This document shows, piece after piece, positions 31,370-44,855 of a DNA stretch of 64,000 nucleotides. Source of the DNA: Nymphaea colorata (Eukaryota; Streptophyta; Magnoliopsida; Nymphaeales; Nymphaeaceae); the NCBI RefSeq assembly GCF_008831285.2, contig NC_045139.1, positions 6,852,204 to 6,916,203 of the forward strand, in the 5' to 3' direction. Under the pieces are notes generated by a model. The model worked only from the letters and a program-made list of their open reading frames with translations, did no database searches and was not told the DNA's origin. Position numbers and translations under genes: made by a program. The stretch's first letter is position 1. Every line of letters begins with the position of its first letter.

Positions 31370-34283
31370 TTTTCAAAGACGGAAACCTTTTTGTCTCTTT
31401 TATCTGCTCATCAAGAAATTGATGACTGTTTTGTAAGGGTCTTCGCATGGAGGACATTTCACGAGAAATAAGCTACTTATGTACTGAATTATTCCGAACA
31501 ACAAAAGCCTCTGCATTGGCCAGTGGAAAAGGGCAATTGAGTATTACCATAGGAAGGACGAGCTAGCGAATCGGTTGGAATGGGCAGCATAGTAACTCCA
31601 AGCAAAAATATTATGCTGTGAATGCAAAAGTTCGCTTCTACTAGAACTTCTCATTGATGGAAGCCCTCCCTTCATGACTTTATCCGATGAATCCACATTT
31701 GGTTTCTGTATTATTGAACCGAAGCCCAAATAGTATGTCCAAAACGTAATCTCTCTCTCTCTCTCGGTTTGTCATTCGGTTAAGGCGCCGTGGTCCGTCT
31801 GCGACTGGGTGATGGTGCCGCTTCTTCCTTCCTCTCTATTCACGCATTTCTTCTCACTGTGCATTGTATTGTATATTTCGTCTTTTTGCTTTTGTTTTTG
31901 CGGATTGCTTTTGTATCTAGGGGACGTCTTGTCCCCAAATTTTGTTATATATTTCCCATTTTATCGGCTCTCTCTCTCTTCTTCCATTTTCTTTTTTATG
32001 AAATATTGTTCTTCATTGTTGATTTACTTGTTTGTTTCGGATGCCATTTAGAATAGTCGTGTGAAGTTTGGTGATCTGTATTTGATTTCTCTTAGTGCTA
32101 CATTGTTTGAATGCCGTTGTTGATCTAGGCTGCTTTCCAGTATGGTTTAGAGCTAAGTTTCAAGGTGGTAAGCATGTTTATCTCTGGTCATGACCTGACC
32201 ATCCCACCTCATACTCTTGCATGTTTTAAGTAACCTGTTAAGTTAGAATTCTGGCTATAATTTATTGTTTTCTAGATTTTTTGTTTTTGTTTTCGAGTTT
32301 TTCGTATTAGTGCTGGCTATTTAGACTTGTTCTATTGTTATTATTTGCCTTATCTACAACACAGCAGGGTTGGTGTTGATTGGCATCGAGTAAAATCCAG
32401 ATAGGGCGTCCAACAGGGTCAACCCTAATTACCAGGCAAAATATAGGCTAAGCACAGTTTCTAAATGGCTTTGTGTTCTGCTTTAGTGCAGAGCTACATA
32501 TGGACTTTGTTTAGGTTCGTGATAGGCATTGCCTGTTGAAGAATAGGCACCATAGAGTTTATTGCAGATGGGTAGGTGTTTGCTCCTTGGTCTTGCCTTG
32601 CTTTTGTTTTCCTTTTTGGGTTCTAGCCTTTCAACTTTGTCTTTGGAAAATTGTAGCCATGTTCTTGCCAAGTTTTATATAGAAATATCATAGGTCCAAG
32701 CCTGTCTTTGTCTCAAGTAAAATTTCAAAAAGTCTATTTAGGGTGTCGACCTCATCTACTTAGCTAGTTAGCTTCCTTCTAGGCATTGTTATTTTATGTT
32801 ATTTATTACCTCCTTTTCTTATTTTTATTCCTTAGTTATCTAAGTTGCTGAGCATATGCTTGACAAAGGCATGTTGATTAGGTTGTTGCTTGCTATTCTA
32901 GTCATTCCAAGTTGACATACTCTCTACCGGGCCCCCATGTTAGCGAGTAGACTCTCTTGCCTTAGTTGAGTCCATTTTTGCACCTTATATATTCCTTGTG
33001 TCCTTGATGGTGCGTTTGGAATAATTGGGATCATGTTGTATGCACAGTTACACTTAGGTTTGAGTCTTGAATTATTTGGATTCCTTAGCGTTTACTGTAG
33101 TGTAGGTTAGACCCAACATAGATTCTAGGGTTTTCTTATTAGTTGTTTTTCTTTCTTTTGTTTTCAGGTTGTGGCCACGATAGTGAGGCATCCGGAGGTA
33201 TTTACTATTTAGGTCTACTCAAGCTTGAAGAGTAGAAAACTTTCTATCTCAGAGACAAATTAAGAATTAATATTTTCTCTTAACAGATGGCTCTTTGAAA
33301 ATTCCTCTCAAATGTTGAGAACTTATTGTTAACTTTCAAAAGTAGCAGTGAATTATTATTTTAACAACTATAGGGACCGTTTTGTAATTTTTCTGTCACG
33401 TAGAAGTCAGTTTTAGCTTGGTACGCGGATTCCCTTTGATCTTCATTGAACATATCGATTTATAAATAAACATGTAGAAAAAACAAGTAAACCAAAGTGT
33501 ATCCATCTTTATCATAGGTTATATCGATAGAATTGAGAAGCAAAGGCTGAATCCAAATAATCTCATAACGAGACGACCACGTTAAATGACCGGCGCATGA
33601 CGAAGGAGGAGAAGCAGTGGCTGAGGGCAGACGAGCAAATTTTGCAATGGACAATGCAAAATTTGATAATATGGTTCTACCTTTTCATTTAGAAAACGGT
33701 GGATGGCTTAACACATAGACGTGCATGGACAGACACATACACAGAACCCAGAGCCCTTCGGCAAATTGAGCAGTAAAAGCATATACTAAAAGCCTGTCGA
33801 CAAAGCCTGCTGACAAAGGGGGAAAAAAAGATTAGATAGTTCTGATTATAACGTTCAGGAAAATAAATTAACCTTGAAGATGGTATAGAGGCAAAAGCAG
33901 TGGTCTCAGCTTGCCAACAAGACATCCTCTAAAATGAGAACAAAAAAACCCGAAAGCTCACCCCAATGAACCAGCTGACCAGACTTGACCTGTTAAGTAG
34001 CAGCATTTTAACAGCTTCAAACTTCCATTAAGTTCCTCAGTTGACATCTTGCAGCTGCTGTCAACATGAAAAAAGACATGAAATGGCGCCCTTTCTATGC
34101 ATATATAGGTATATACAGTCCCTTGTTTCACATTACAAATAAAGGAACGCAGGCAGGACTCAAATCAAGCATTCTCAGATGCATCCTTTCCCTGTACAAC
34201 GTTGTTTCATCCTCCAGATCAAAGAAAATGGAAGCATAGCTGCTCTCAGATATCAGCTGAGAGCTAACTTGAATCATACAGGT
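31370..34283. other. Gap between GDSL and PP2A genes; T-rich block 31,740-33,300
   Basis: No protein gene is supported. From about 31,740 the plus strand becomes strongly pyrimidine-rich, with CTCTCTCTCTCTC and long TTTT-rich stretches. It includes an acceptor-like TTTCTTTTGTTTTCAG before GTTGTGGCCACG near 33,165 and a donor-like GGAG|GTATTT about 30 bases on. This is the texture of transcribed non-coding or intronic DNA. It could be a non-coding transcript or a decayed retroelement. Confidence 0.35.
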
Positions 34284-37123
34284 TTAACTCCCAGCGGTAG
34301 CTCTTGGACTGATTGAAGCCGTGTTAAACGAAAAGAAGCGTGGTACAAGAACAGCTTCACTACTGACTGCCTTGGATGCAGCAACCTCCTCCAAACGCTT
34401 CCACGTGGCTGCACGCCTATCCTGAATTTCTTTCTCTTTTGCTTCATCTTCCTGAAACTTGTGCAAACACTCCTCAAAAAGCTCGTTATCTATGTCCATG
34501 AAGATCTTCCGGACATTTAAGGTCAAACTTTGAACTGCCTGATTCCAATGATTCCTTGTATTTTTCTCCAGTGCTGGCAGGATAATTGGCAGTATGACTT
34601 TGCGGTTTTCTTTAATCAAGTTCAGAACATGATCATTGTTCCATAAGAACAACGCCCGCTCAGACACCTGCACCAATAAAATTTCAAAAATGATAAAACA
34701 TCCCGTAACTCAGCCTAACATGGATTTTCTATAAAAGCCCTACCCCAACCTATCATTTCTCATCATGTTCCTTAACAACATTGAGAATAATGGGAAACAA
34801 AAGGCAAACTCAGGTACCCAATAGCTTGAGACATGTGAAGATTAATATCAAATATTAAAAGGTCCGAAATGTTTGTGGATGCAATTAATCAGCCAAGTTT
34901 TGTTCAAGGGAGAATAGAAGCTCTATGCCATTTAGCAATTTCATGAACTTGTTCTCATAAATTCATGCAAGTAGCAGTCGAGGACAAGTGCCATAACAGC
35001 CTTTTCCCTTGAAGTGAAGCCATGGTAGAAACTTATAGGTTACCATGAAAAAGAAGCCAGAAAAAGGAGAAGGATGTAACAGGAGCATACCAAGAGAAAT
35101 TTCAAATATTTAAAGTTTGGGATGAAAATGAAAACAGAGCTTCAATCATAGACACGTCAGTTTACGTGATAACTGAAAGCACCGCCAACCAATAAATCAG
35201 GAGGCAATGCAAATTTGGTGCCACCATGAATGCATCATATGGTAAAATAGCAAGGTTCCATCAAATACTACTACTTTTCTAGCAAAATTTTTTTATTATG
35301 TCTTGCCAATTTTTCATGCTGGAAAATCAGATATTAACCTGATATTTCCAGCTGTTACCTGGAGAAAAATTTTGATTGTGAGTTGTTACGAGTCTTATGA
35401 GTAAGATCATAAATATGTCCAATTTGTAGTATTAAGAGCATGGGTTTTAAACAGTGAGGTTTTTCTTAGGTACTCTTTAGCAAAGTTGAAAATCTCAAAA
35501 AAAAAAAAAAAACTCAGGGAAAAATTCGGCAATTTTTTTTTAGAAACGTAAAAATCCTAAATTAGGAAAAATTAAAAAACTAACAAGAAAATATTAAAAA
35601 AATGATAAAAATGATGTTTTAGTAATGACAGAAATGAAGATAAATAATTTAACTTAAGTTTCAAACTTTAAAGCAAAAAAATGTAAAAATAATGAAAAAA
35701 AAGCGAAAAAACTCAAAAAAAAACACAAAAAATTCGTTTGGATTTTTTTTTTCAAAAAAAGGAAAAAGGCAAAAAAAATTTGTCTTCGTTGTTTTTAATG
35801 TTTGTTATCAGGTCTAATACTAAAACTAACAAACGTATATTCTAAAGTCGTATTGTCTTGAGAAGACAAAACCAATCCCAGCACCTTGTTTTGATGATTG
35901 CGAAAAGACATGTACCTCAGCCTTCATTTGGAGTTCCATAACAATAATGTCACATATTAGTTGTTTGGCAGCAGACTCAACAAAATGATTCATACATTTG
36001 ATCTATTTCTCACGAGGCTGAGCTTCTTACAGCTATTTTAGGCAAAAAACTAGTTTCTGAAAACATTTCCAACAAGATAGGGTATATGCAATTGTCACTA
36101 GAGTAGGATGTCATCCTTGCAACCAAATACACACCCCCAACATCTGTGTTGAAATTCGAGTGGATGCCAGCCACTTGATACTTCTATTAGAGATCACAAC
36201 AAAAGATGCACACACGAACATCCTGTTCAGCTAAACAAAATAGTTGTTATAGCTGCAAGCCTGCAACCTTGACATAGTCACATCCTCATTCCTGGCATGA
36301 CATAATGAGGCTTAGATTTTCCGCGATACTGGAGCTACTTGATGCAAATTGATGTTCAATGACTTCCTTCTAAAGAAAACAATCAATTTTTATATTGTCT
36401 TCAAAACTTCTAATCTCATAATTTTCTTCATCTCGATACCAAAGATCATACTTCACTATCCATGTTCCATTCTAATGTTCTCTGGTTGTCCTATCTTCAA
36501 AGCTAACAGATAGGTTGAAACAAACAAAAGGCAAGCCAGTCTTTACAAGAAAGAGAGGCCTTTTTCAGTTGACATGCCATAATCTTTAGGTATCTGCCAA
36601 CATGACACGAAAATTGGATGATTATGGTCACTATGCACCTGTCAGTGTCTGCTCTCCAGGAGCATGGATCTATTTTTCATATTTCATTCTGCATTTCTCT
36701 TCCCCATTCTGCTCATTTCTAATCAACACCTGTAATGGGGTCCTCTCTTTTCAAATCTATTGAATAACGGCCTCCTCTCTTTAATCCTTAACAAACCACC
36801 GTCCTGAATAAAGCAAATGTAGGAACTTGTAGAGACTTTCAGAAATAAAATCATTAACTAATTGATAATGCTGAACAATTTCCAAACTCTAAAGCATGTC
36901 TAATGACAAAATAGAATGACATTTTGCTACACAAGCATAAGATCAGCGAAAGTGCCACCTTTTTCCACTTCAAACCGAAGGCATCTGCTTATTAGAAGAT
37001 TTCAACAATTAGCAAACCCTTCAAGCTCCTATTCTTCGTGCTACATCAGACGATCTGTCACTAGATCGATACCATTTAGTTTGCAGTTCTGGATATTAAT
37101 GCATAAAGCAAACTCCCTCTCTC

Positions 37124-37174
<51 letters not shown>

Positions 37175-40100
37175 CTACATATATTTAGATGCTTACATGC
37201 AAGGACGTCATCCTGTTTATCATTAAGGCACTATGCTTCATCTTATTTATTATTAGGGGATCAGCAAGGTGCAGTTTAGGTTGCAAACTATTGGTGATTT
37301 AGAACATATTCACTAGAAAGTAGATTAAGAGGGCACTGCCGTACTACTTCAGCTTAAGGAGCTAAAGAAACAAGTTCATTAGAAAATGTTTTCCCATTTG
37401 GGATGGAAGTGAAGCACAGGAAGCATCATACAGTTTCAAATGACCAAAGAGTTCAAGTTCAGTATCTTATCTATGGAAACAGTATCAAAGATTGCAGCAA
37501 GAAGTATCTCATCTGCAAAAAATACATATAGGAGCTGCTAAAAAGGTAAAAAGGACAACTAATTTATGTTTCCCAATACTGATATAAATGTTTTGGGTAA
37601 CCCAAATGCTCCGATCTTTAACATTGTCAATTGCATTTTCTTCTCCTTTTCACTGCCCAAATATGATCTTATGCGTTTGTGAGTTTCACCAATATCAGTA
37701 GCTCTAAATGATAATATCAGGAAAGCCTTGTGAGATTTTCAAGTCGTAAGCGAAAAAATTAGAATCATGTCAACTTGAAGAATTTTTTTTCCTTTAGAAA
37801 AGAAAAGAATGTTCCATATATAGTAGGATACACTTTCCATTTTAGTCTCTCTTGTAGTCCAAAGAACTCCTATAGAAGTTCATCCACAAACTCTTTCTAT
37901 TACTTTTATTTTTTAAAATTTAAACTGATGAGGTTCCCTTATTTGAGAAAAAAGTTCTGACAGAAAACTTCCTGCAAAAATCACAAAGAGAAACTGGTAA
38001 CGATCAATTATAGTTCCACAAAAATCTGCCAATTTCAGAAATTGACAACTGTTATGGTGTATTTCCTTATTCTAGTATCAAAATCATCAAATATTTTCAT
38101 ATTTTACAACTCACCAAAGGTTTCCTAAGGATTGAAGGAAAAGTCATGGTAGGTTACGGATAAGCATTGAATTAATTCTGACCATTGGACAATTTACATC
38201 AGTAGGGCATAGGATAACAAGCAGTTCCCCATGGGACATAGACATACAGATCTTTAGAGTTTCACCAAAGTATTTCCACAAAAGAATGTAAAGAAAAAAG
38301 TACGTGGATCAGAAAAACATTAGATCTTTGTCATATGAAGGTCAATAAAAAATATTAATGATCAAGATAATAAGTGCTTATGTAGAACAAGAAAACAATC
38401 AACACAAAGAACAGGAAGTAGTCACTGCCAAGCAATGCGGATGCCAAGTGCCAAGAACTTTATTCCTAACTTGAAGAGCACTTAACATTTTCATTTAAGA
38501 GGAAAGGGTTCACGTAACAACTACCAAGAACATAGTACAAAGATCAAACACTAAGTTGATCAACCAGCAACGAATAGAGAGGATGAAGATTTATCCCAGA
38601 ACATAGTTTGCCCCCCCACCCCAACCTCCCCAGACTAAGGCACCCTTGTTGAGAAACTGAGATGCATACTTAAAGGCTCAATAAACTCGGATTTCTATCA
38701 GAAAACGCAGGGTTAAGCAAGCACATCATTTATCACAAATATGATCTTAAAGAGGCAGATTGGAACCATGCAGTGGCAGACACGATAAAAAAAAAAAAGC
38801 CAATTCATTTGAAATAAAGCAGATCAATCCCTTTCCCAATCTAACTATCAGCCTTTTGACCCATAAATTTGCATGCTGCAACATGGCAAAAATATTAACT
38901 GGGTTATCCTACATCAAGGGAAGCAGCAAAGACTAAAAGGAGAAAATAATATGCTGAGTTGCAAACTAGGAGAAACGTTAGTGTCTAAAAGAAAATAGTA
39001 ATGAAGCACAAGCTCTACAAATCAACAAAATATCAGAACATATGGCCATAATAACATATTACTAGCAAACTAATCAGGAATCAGAAACAATAAGTGGCTT
39101 GTCCAGCAGCGCTCCAATGACCAGATAAAACAGAAATATACCTGAAAGTGTGAGCTATTTAAACAGTGGCCAATTTGACGAAACAGTGGAACCATACAGC
39201 GCTGGAACTCTGCCTCCTGAGTTGCTTCCAGAACCTCCTCCAGCTCACCCAAGAACATTACTTCTTTAGAGCTACTAGTGATTGGCCAATATTTCAACAA
39301 GCCTCTTATTACTGTATCAGCAAGTTTACAGTCCTTCTCTATGAATTGTGTGATGCAATAAGACAATTGCTGATGATATGCTGCAACACATTTCGGCTTG
39401 TGCAGTGGTATTAGAGCACGTACAAGGAATAGTTTGTGCTCTTCTTTCAACGGCAACGCAAACCCATTAATGATACTTCCTAGGATTTCCAGCAGTTCTG
39501 CAATTCCATTGTGCTTCTCCGTTTCAAAAATGAAACGATAAAATATGTGGTTGATAGCCTTCCTAATAAATGGTCGGTGAACCATAAATTTACCATATAT
39601 TCGATGAAGGATGGTTTTCAAATAATCCCTTTCCCTGTTGTCCTCTGAATCAAAAAGATCCAGCAACTTAAGAACAAACGAATGATCAATAAACCTCTTT
39701 GCCAACTTGGCATCCATCTCTGGTGACGTAACAAACCTCAAAAGGAACTCATATACAATCTGTAAATGTGGCCATGCAGGATCCATCATGGGCTCCTCTT
39801 CTTCAGCTTCGTAAGACTCTACAGGTTTGCTGTCATGAGATGAAGAAGGAAGTGTTCTAAACAAATTGACAGCAACCATCCTTGTGATTTCCTGCATTGT
39901 AAGCTCAGTAAACTTCCCGTTGGCTGCTCCAATGTAGTCCACAAGCTCCAGAAGTGTTTGACGTTTGATGTCCTTCTCTTTTGTAAACTTGGCAGGATCA
40001 GAAAAATCAAAAACCACGCAGCACATGCCCAACTTTTTTATGAACAAGTTCTGTTTCTCAGAGCTTGGGACATCCCTAAAGACCGGCAAAGCTTGGTAGT

Positions 40101-40395
40101 TAGAGCCGAGCAAGTAATCATTCCCCTTCCTAGGACTCATGTTACCAACAGCAGGTAGTCTGCCACCCACATTTGATTCAGAATTGACACCAGGCTCCCG
40201 ACTCAAAACAGAATCACCTGCCCGGGGTAAAGCAGAAGCATTAACCGGACCTGAATTTCCATACCGGACTCCCGCCGGATCATTGTTCCCCGAGTTCCTA
40301 GATGAACTAGTCGGAACTGCCCCATTACCCCCCGCTTCTTTGCTTTCAGTCGATCTCGACTTTCGGGGGAGTCTTCCTAATATCTGTTTGATCAT
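34284..40395 (-). CDS. PP2A regulatory subunit B' (B56), zeta/theta-like (545 aa)
   Basis: Two coding exons, 40395-39142 and 34667-34284, are joined in phase 0 across a 4474-base intron (GTATAT...GTGCAG). The product is a B'/B56 subunit that selects substrates and location for protein phosphatase 2A. Residues 1 to about 100 are a variable Ser/Gly/Asn-rich leader beginning [12 protein letters not shown], which is typical of the plant zeta/eta/theta group. The B56 HEAT-like core runs from about 104 ([16 protein letters not shown]) to about 510, with hallmark stretches such as [41 protein letters not shown] and the exon 2 block [11 protein letters not shown]...HWNQAVQSL. The tail is short and ends RATAGS. 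The length is typical. The start ATG at 40395 matches the conserved N-terminus. Two-exon structure is common in this family. Confidence 0.95.
34668..39141 (-). other. Long intron of the PP2A B' gene
   Basis: There is no nested gene. It contains an A-rich low-complexity block at 35,480-35,790 with repeated AAAAAACTCAAAAAA and AAAAATTCG words, and a (CT)n(GT)n microsatellite at 37108-37173. The remainder is unremarkable AT-rich sequence. Confidence 0.8.
37108..37173. repeat. (CT)n(GT)n microsatellite
   Basis: About 50 bases of CT with a few interruptions, then GTGTGTGTGTGTGT. It is intronic. Confidence 0.9.
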
Positions 40396-41110
40396 AACTG
40401 TGGACTCTCTCTCCCCACCTGTACCTCAACAAGCATCCCTTCAACGAAACCTATTCATGATGGGTTCCGCAAACCCAACTCTTAAAATGATGGTATAAGG
40501 CAGAAAATGCAAAAAACCCAAAGCGGGTGCTCCTTAATCGACTGAGATGCAGGCGAAAACGCAAGGCAGGCGACGCTTTTTGCCCAATATACTTTTATAA
40601 ATTCGGAATCTCCAGTTCCTAGAATAATCAACACGACAACAACAAAAACAACAACATCAACCCACAAAAGAGAAATACTGAGCTGGGCACTCGTTAATCG
40701 ATCGAGATGGGAACAGGAATGCCAGAAACAGAGATGGGATATGACCTCAATAATGCAAGATGCCACTAAGCCACAAAGAGGAAACCAAAAAGAAAAGAGC
40801 GAAAGAAAAAAAGAATAACTTTTCCTTTTCTTATGAATTATTGATCAAACCAGAGCTAAAAACAATGCAGATATGGAAAGAAATACAGGACACGCTTTTT
40901 TCTGCCAACAAAAAGAAACGGAATACAGAAAAGAACAGAGGGACGGAGAAAGATGATGACGGGTCTCACTCACTCGGTCGTTTTCCTCCGAAGAGCTGCA
41001 GATACAGGAACAGGATGCACAGTGCCACCCCACGCACGCACAAAGAGAAAAGTTGAAGAGAGAGAAAGGAAGAGGGAGAGGAGCGCGTTCTGATCTTTAT
41101 GTCAAGGGGA
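40396..41110 (-). promoter_or_regulatory. 5' region of the PP2A B' gene
   Basis: On the minus strand, CT-rich sequence around 41,045-41,090 and an ACCGAGTGAGTGAG stretch near 40,970 fit a leader with a possible 5' UTR intron. The acceptor could not be fixed, so exact ends are uncertain. Confidence 0.3.
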
Positions 41111-42933
41111 GAAGGAGAAGATGGCTTGCCTTTCCTCCCTCTCTTTCTCCCGTTCTTGTGTGCGCCTGGTCATCGACGATCCAGGAGACCCCCGAGGGTG
41201 AATCTTGAGAGTTGAGACAACCCGTCCCGTCCAATCTCTGAAAACGACCTTTTCCTTTCTCTCTCTCTCTTTCTCCCTTTTCTTTATCCGACGTTGTAAC
41301 GTTGCATTTCTTGTTGCCAAAATATTCCTTCTCCTTTTTCTCTCTTAATAAATAAAACGTATTATACATTATATAATGTATATATACATATAAATATGCA
41401 TATATTATGTGCTGACCTTATAAAAATATCATATACGCCAAAGTACTGCATATTTTAATTGTTTTGCACACTCATAAATGTGTCTTTGTCAAACTAATTA
41501 CTATCACGGAGATAAACTCAAGAATCGAAGTCAATATTATGTTTGAATTTTATGAAAGTCTGAAATGTTTTTGTAAAACATATCATTCTCCGTGCAGTTT
41601 TTTAAGTTTCTGGGCATCACGACCAAGTTGGTGCATCAGTTTTGTGAGAACGAGTCATATTTGACGTGCATAAGATCCTACGCATACGATAAACAAATAA
41701 AACATAGACAGATCAATGGAGAAAGACTGAATGAGAGAAGGATTCTTTCCCACATTCAATTTCATATCTACTCTATTTCATGTTTGAACTAGTGGGGAGG
41801 CTGAAAAATTAGTTAAGGAGCATCCGGCACTTGTTTAGAAACATTCAAACGTACATGTGGCTCCGCCATTGATTTGAAAGCGAAGACCAAGTTCTTCTTC
41901 CACCCGCAGGCACAGTTGTTTCTGCCCCTCTCTGTCTCCTTCTCCTTTGAAGCTACGAAAGGTTCAAACAATCAATTTTGATCTGCATCGCAGAGTTTGA
42001 CCAAAGATCTATTGTTTTTAAGACACCACCGAGCCAGGTCAAGCCTACCCAATATGAAATAGTAGAGAGAGAAAGAGAGAAATATATATATATATAGAGA
42101 GAGAAGGGGGTGTTAGGGTTTATGAGTTTTTTTTTAAACATCAGTCAGAGCATGCCATTATCTACTGTTGAGAAGCCAACTTACTTTGACTTTCAAATTA
42201 GAGTAGCCCCCACACCCACAGGATTGAAGAGAGCAAAAAAAAAAAAAAACTAAAGAAAAGAAGGGCTTTTAGTTGGCACATGTGGCCCATCAATGGGATC
42301 ATCACAATACAGAGACAAAAGCCCATTTGGTTCTCTGGTTCTGCTTTTTAGATGGATCCCAACTTCATCTTCCTCCCTTCCCTTTTCTTTTGTTTTCTCC
42401 TTTGTCTGTTGGTGATTTTGGAAATCAGGACAGAGAGAGCTTCTCCTGCCATGGAATGGAAGTCTCTTCTTCTTTTTTGGCTCAAAAGGATAGCCATTTA
42501 AGGGCATTCATTAAAAGGCCCACTTATTTAGAGCTCACACTCATTCTGCCTTGCCATCTAAGGCAGGCCATTCTTTACCACTTGTTTGGTTTGGTAACAT
42601 CAAAAAGGCATCTAAAATAGAGAGGAGAGGAGGCTTCATCTGACCTCTGTTTTATGAAAACCTAGAGAAGGAATATATATACATATATAAAGTTGATTTT
42701 TGCAAAATATTTCTCACTTAGAGATGTTGGTTTTCTTTTTTTTTTTTTTTTTTTTGGGTATTTCCTGAATGATCTTAAAACCAGGTCTGAAAATGACGTT
42801 TGACTGAATCCGATCCATTTGCATCGATGGTTGGATCGAGCAGGATGTCTTTCTTTTTTGGCATAAGTTGGTGTGGTGGCAGTTGTCACCATGTTGGACC
42901 CATGGGGACACTGTCAGAGGGCCCTCTGTTTTG

Positions 42934-42960
42934 GATCTGGACCGGGTCGCGGTCCAGATC
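42934..42960. other. Perfect 10-bp inverted repeat (hairpin)
   Basis: GATCTGGACC, a 7-base spacer GGGTCGC, then GGTCCAGATC. It lies in a GC-richer patch with no gene nearby. Confidence 0.7.
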
Positions 42961-43343
42961 TTCCTGTATCGGAAAAGGGAAGGTCGGGTGAACGTGGAGA
43001 GTCATAACTCATAACTCCTAACCAGCGGGCCTACAACGTGCTGGTTCTGCTCACAGCCGGACTGGAATTCAGCCGTTTGATCATTCAAAGGGCGCCGGTC
43101 CAAGTATCTAATTGCCCACATTCTCTAAAATTTAATTATATGTTTATTTTTCTTTTAATGAGGAAAATAATGAGAAGTGGAAGGGTTTTAAATATTGACT
43201 TTGACTTGCATTGACCTATTTTTTTATTGTATAATTAGAAAATAATTTAGAACATTTGCTATCAATTTATCAATAAAAATATAAACCCGCATCAACGTTG
43301 CAACTTGCATCATATCGCTCGTTTCTCTGAATGGTATCTTAGA

Positions 43344-43434
43344 TGACTTACTTTTGGTGCTTCGAACTAGTATCATTTCTCGCTTTTATATCTACTTACT
43401 TTTGGTGCTTCGAGGTAATATCCTTTCTCGCTTC
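43344..43434. repeat. Tandem duplication of about 43 bp near an LTR primer-site-like word
   Basis: ACTTACTTTTGGTGCTTCGA...TTTCTCGCTT occurs twice head to tail. About 20 bases on, TGGTGTCAGAG (43453) resembles the TGGTATCAGAGC primer site complementary to initiator tRNA-Met found in plant copia-type elements. No LTR pair or coding region is visible. Confidence 0.35.
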
Positions 43435-44033
43435 AATTGTGTATCAGTAATATGGTGTCAGAGATTTGAAATAGAGATTGGCCGTCAACCAAACTTCAAT
43501 TGGGTTCATTGCACCAACCCTCCTTGAGGATGGGTCATATATCACTAGTTTGAATTATGTTGATTTGAATTATGTTGAGACAAGTGAATTTTGTCAGCAT
43601 TTATTGGGACGAGGACTCTTAAAAGTCGGGTGGCTTTGAAGATAAGGTCTTGATTTTACCTTTAATTGAAAAGCATAGTATCGGCCGTTATTTTCAAAAG
43701 TGAACAAATACAAACGCTTGTGTAAGTAATTAAATAGACTACTTGATTTTTCTAATTGAGCCTAATTTTAACGAGGGACTAAGATCATCTCTTCTTCCTA
43801 AAATATGATGTTAACTGCTTCAGATGTTATTCTTAGACAGTCGTAGTATCTTATGATGCACATGAAGGGGCAAATACCAACGATGCGGTGATGGAAAACC
43901 CGCATTTACACTAGGCTGTACATGCATGCTAAGTAAGTCTGGTGTTCAAACTGTTCTCCACACGAGGTCATCATTTATTAGCTTGTATGAGCTAAATGCC
44001 AATTTACTTTGTTCATAATTTACCAGCCACAAT

Positions 44034-44093
<60 letters not shown>
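44034..44093. repeat. Compound (CT)n(AT)n microsatellite
   Basis: About 24 bases of CT run directly into about 38 bases of AT. This is the reverse-strand version of the TA-GA arrangement seen at 4706 and 7135. Confidence 0.9.
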
Positions 44094-44097
<4 letters not shown>

Positions 44098-44815
44098 CTT
44101 TCCCCTTCCATAGGTCATCCATCAAAAGTGATGGATGGAGGAAGGGTTGGGGAGAAAGGGAGGAGGATTCCTTCACTCCTACCAACCACCAGCTGTAGTC
44201 ATGCTATCGCGGGCGCCTGCCTCCATCTATTATCACATATATCGTATACGGTATTATACGGTAAGGAATTTGTCGGGTATAATAGAGCAAAGTTGCATAT
44301 TTAGGAATATCTCAAGAAAATCTTGGCAAATTTAAAAAAAAAATTAAACATTTTATAAAACCTGAAAATTATAAAAAATAAAAATTAATAAAAAAACAAG
44401 TATAATATCATGGTTTTTATTTTTTAGTATTTTTTAAAAAAGGAGTGTCTAATTGCCGTTTTATTCAGCTGACTTATTTATCGCATATTATAGGTGTTTT
44501 TTTTTAATAATACACAGCCTCAGGCCAACGGCGGCAAGGGGGGGCCGCGATATGGATAGAGGCAAGGGAGCCACCGGCGGGACGATGCCCGACGTCCCCT
44601 CGATGCTGTCCAGCAGACCCACTGGCGATGACAAGGTGGAGCCGGCCGGTGCCTCCTCCTTCTAAGGAGAGCGGAGGGATTGGAGGGATAGAGGAGAGAG
44701 AAAGAAAGAGAGGGAAGGGAAAAGTGATTGAAAATATGGGCCGTTCAATCCTTAGATCAATGGTTCAGATTTAATGTCCTGAGATGTACGGATATATTTA
44801 AAGTCATGATTCAAA

Positions 44816-44817
<2 letters not shown>

Positions 44818-44852
<35 letters not shown>
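44818..44852. repeat. (TA)n microsatellite
   Basis: A pure TA run of about 35 bases, followed by GA-rich sequence. Confidence 0.9.

Positions 44853-44855
<3 letters not shown>

Noticed and set aside
44552-44665. Small GC-rich 37-codon frame
   Set aside because: Its base composition is unusual, but there is no homology, no promoter and no conservation evidence.
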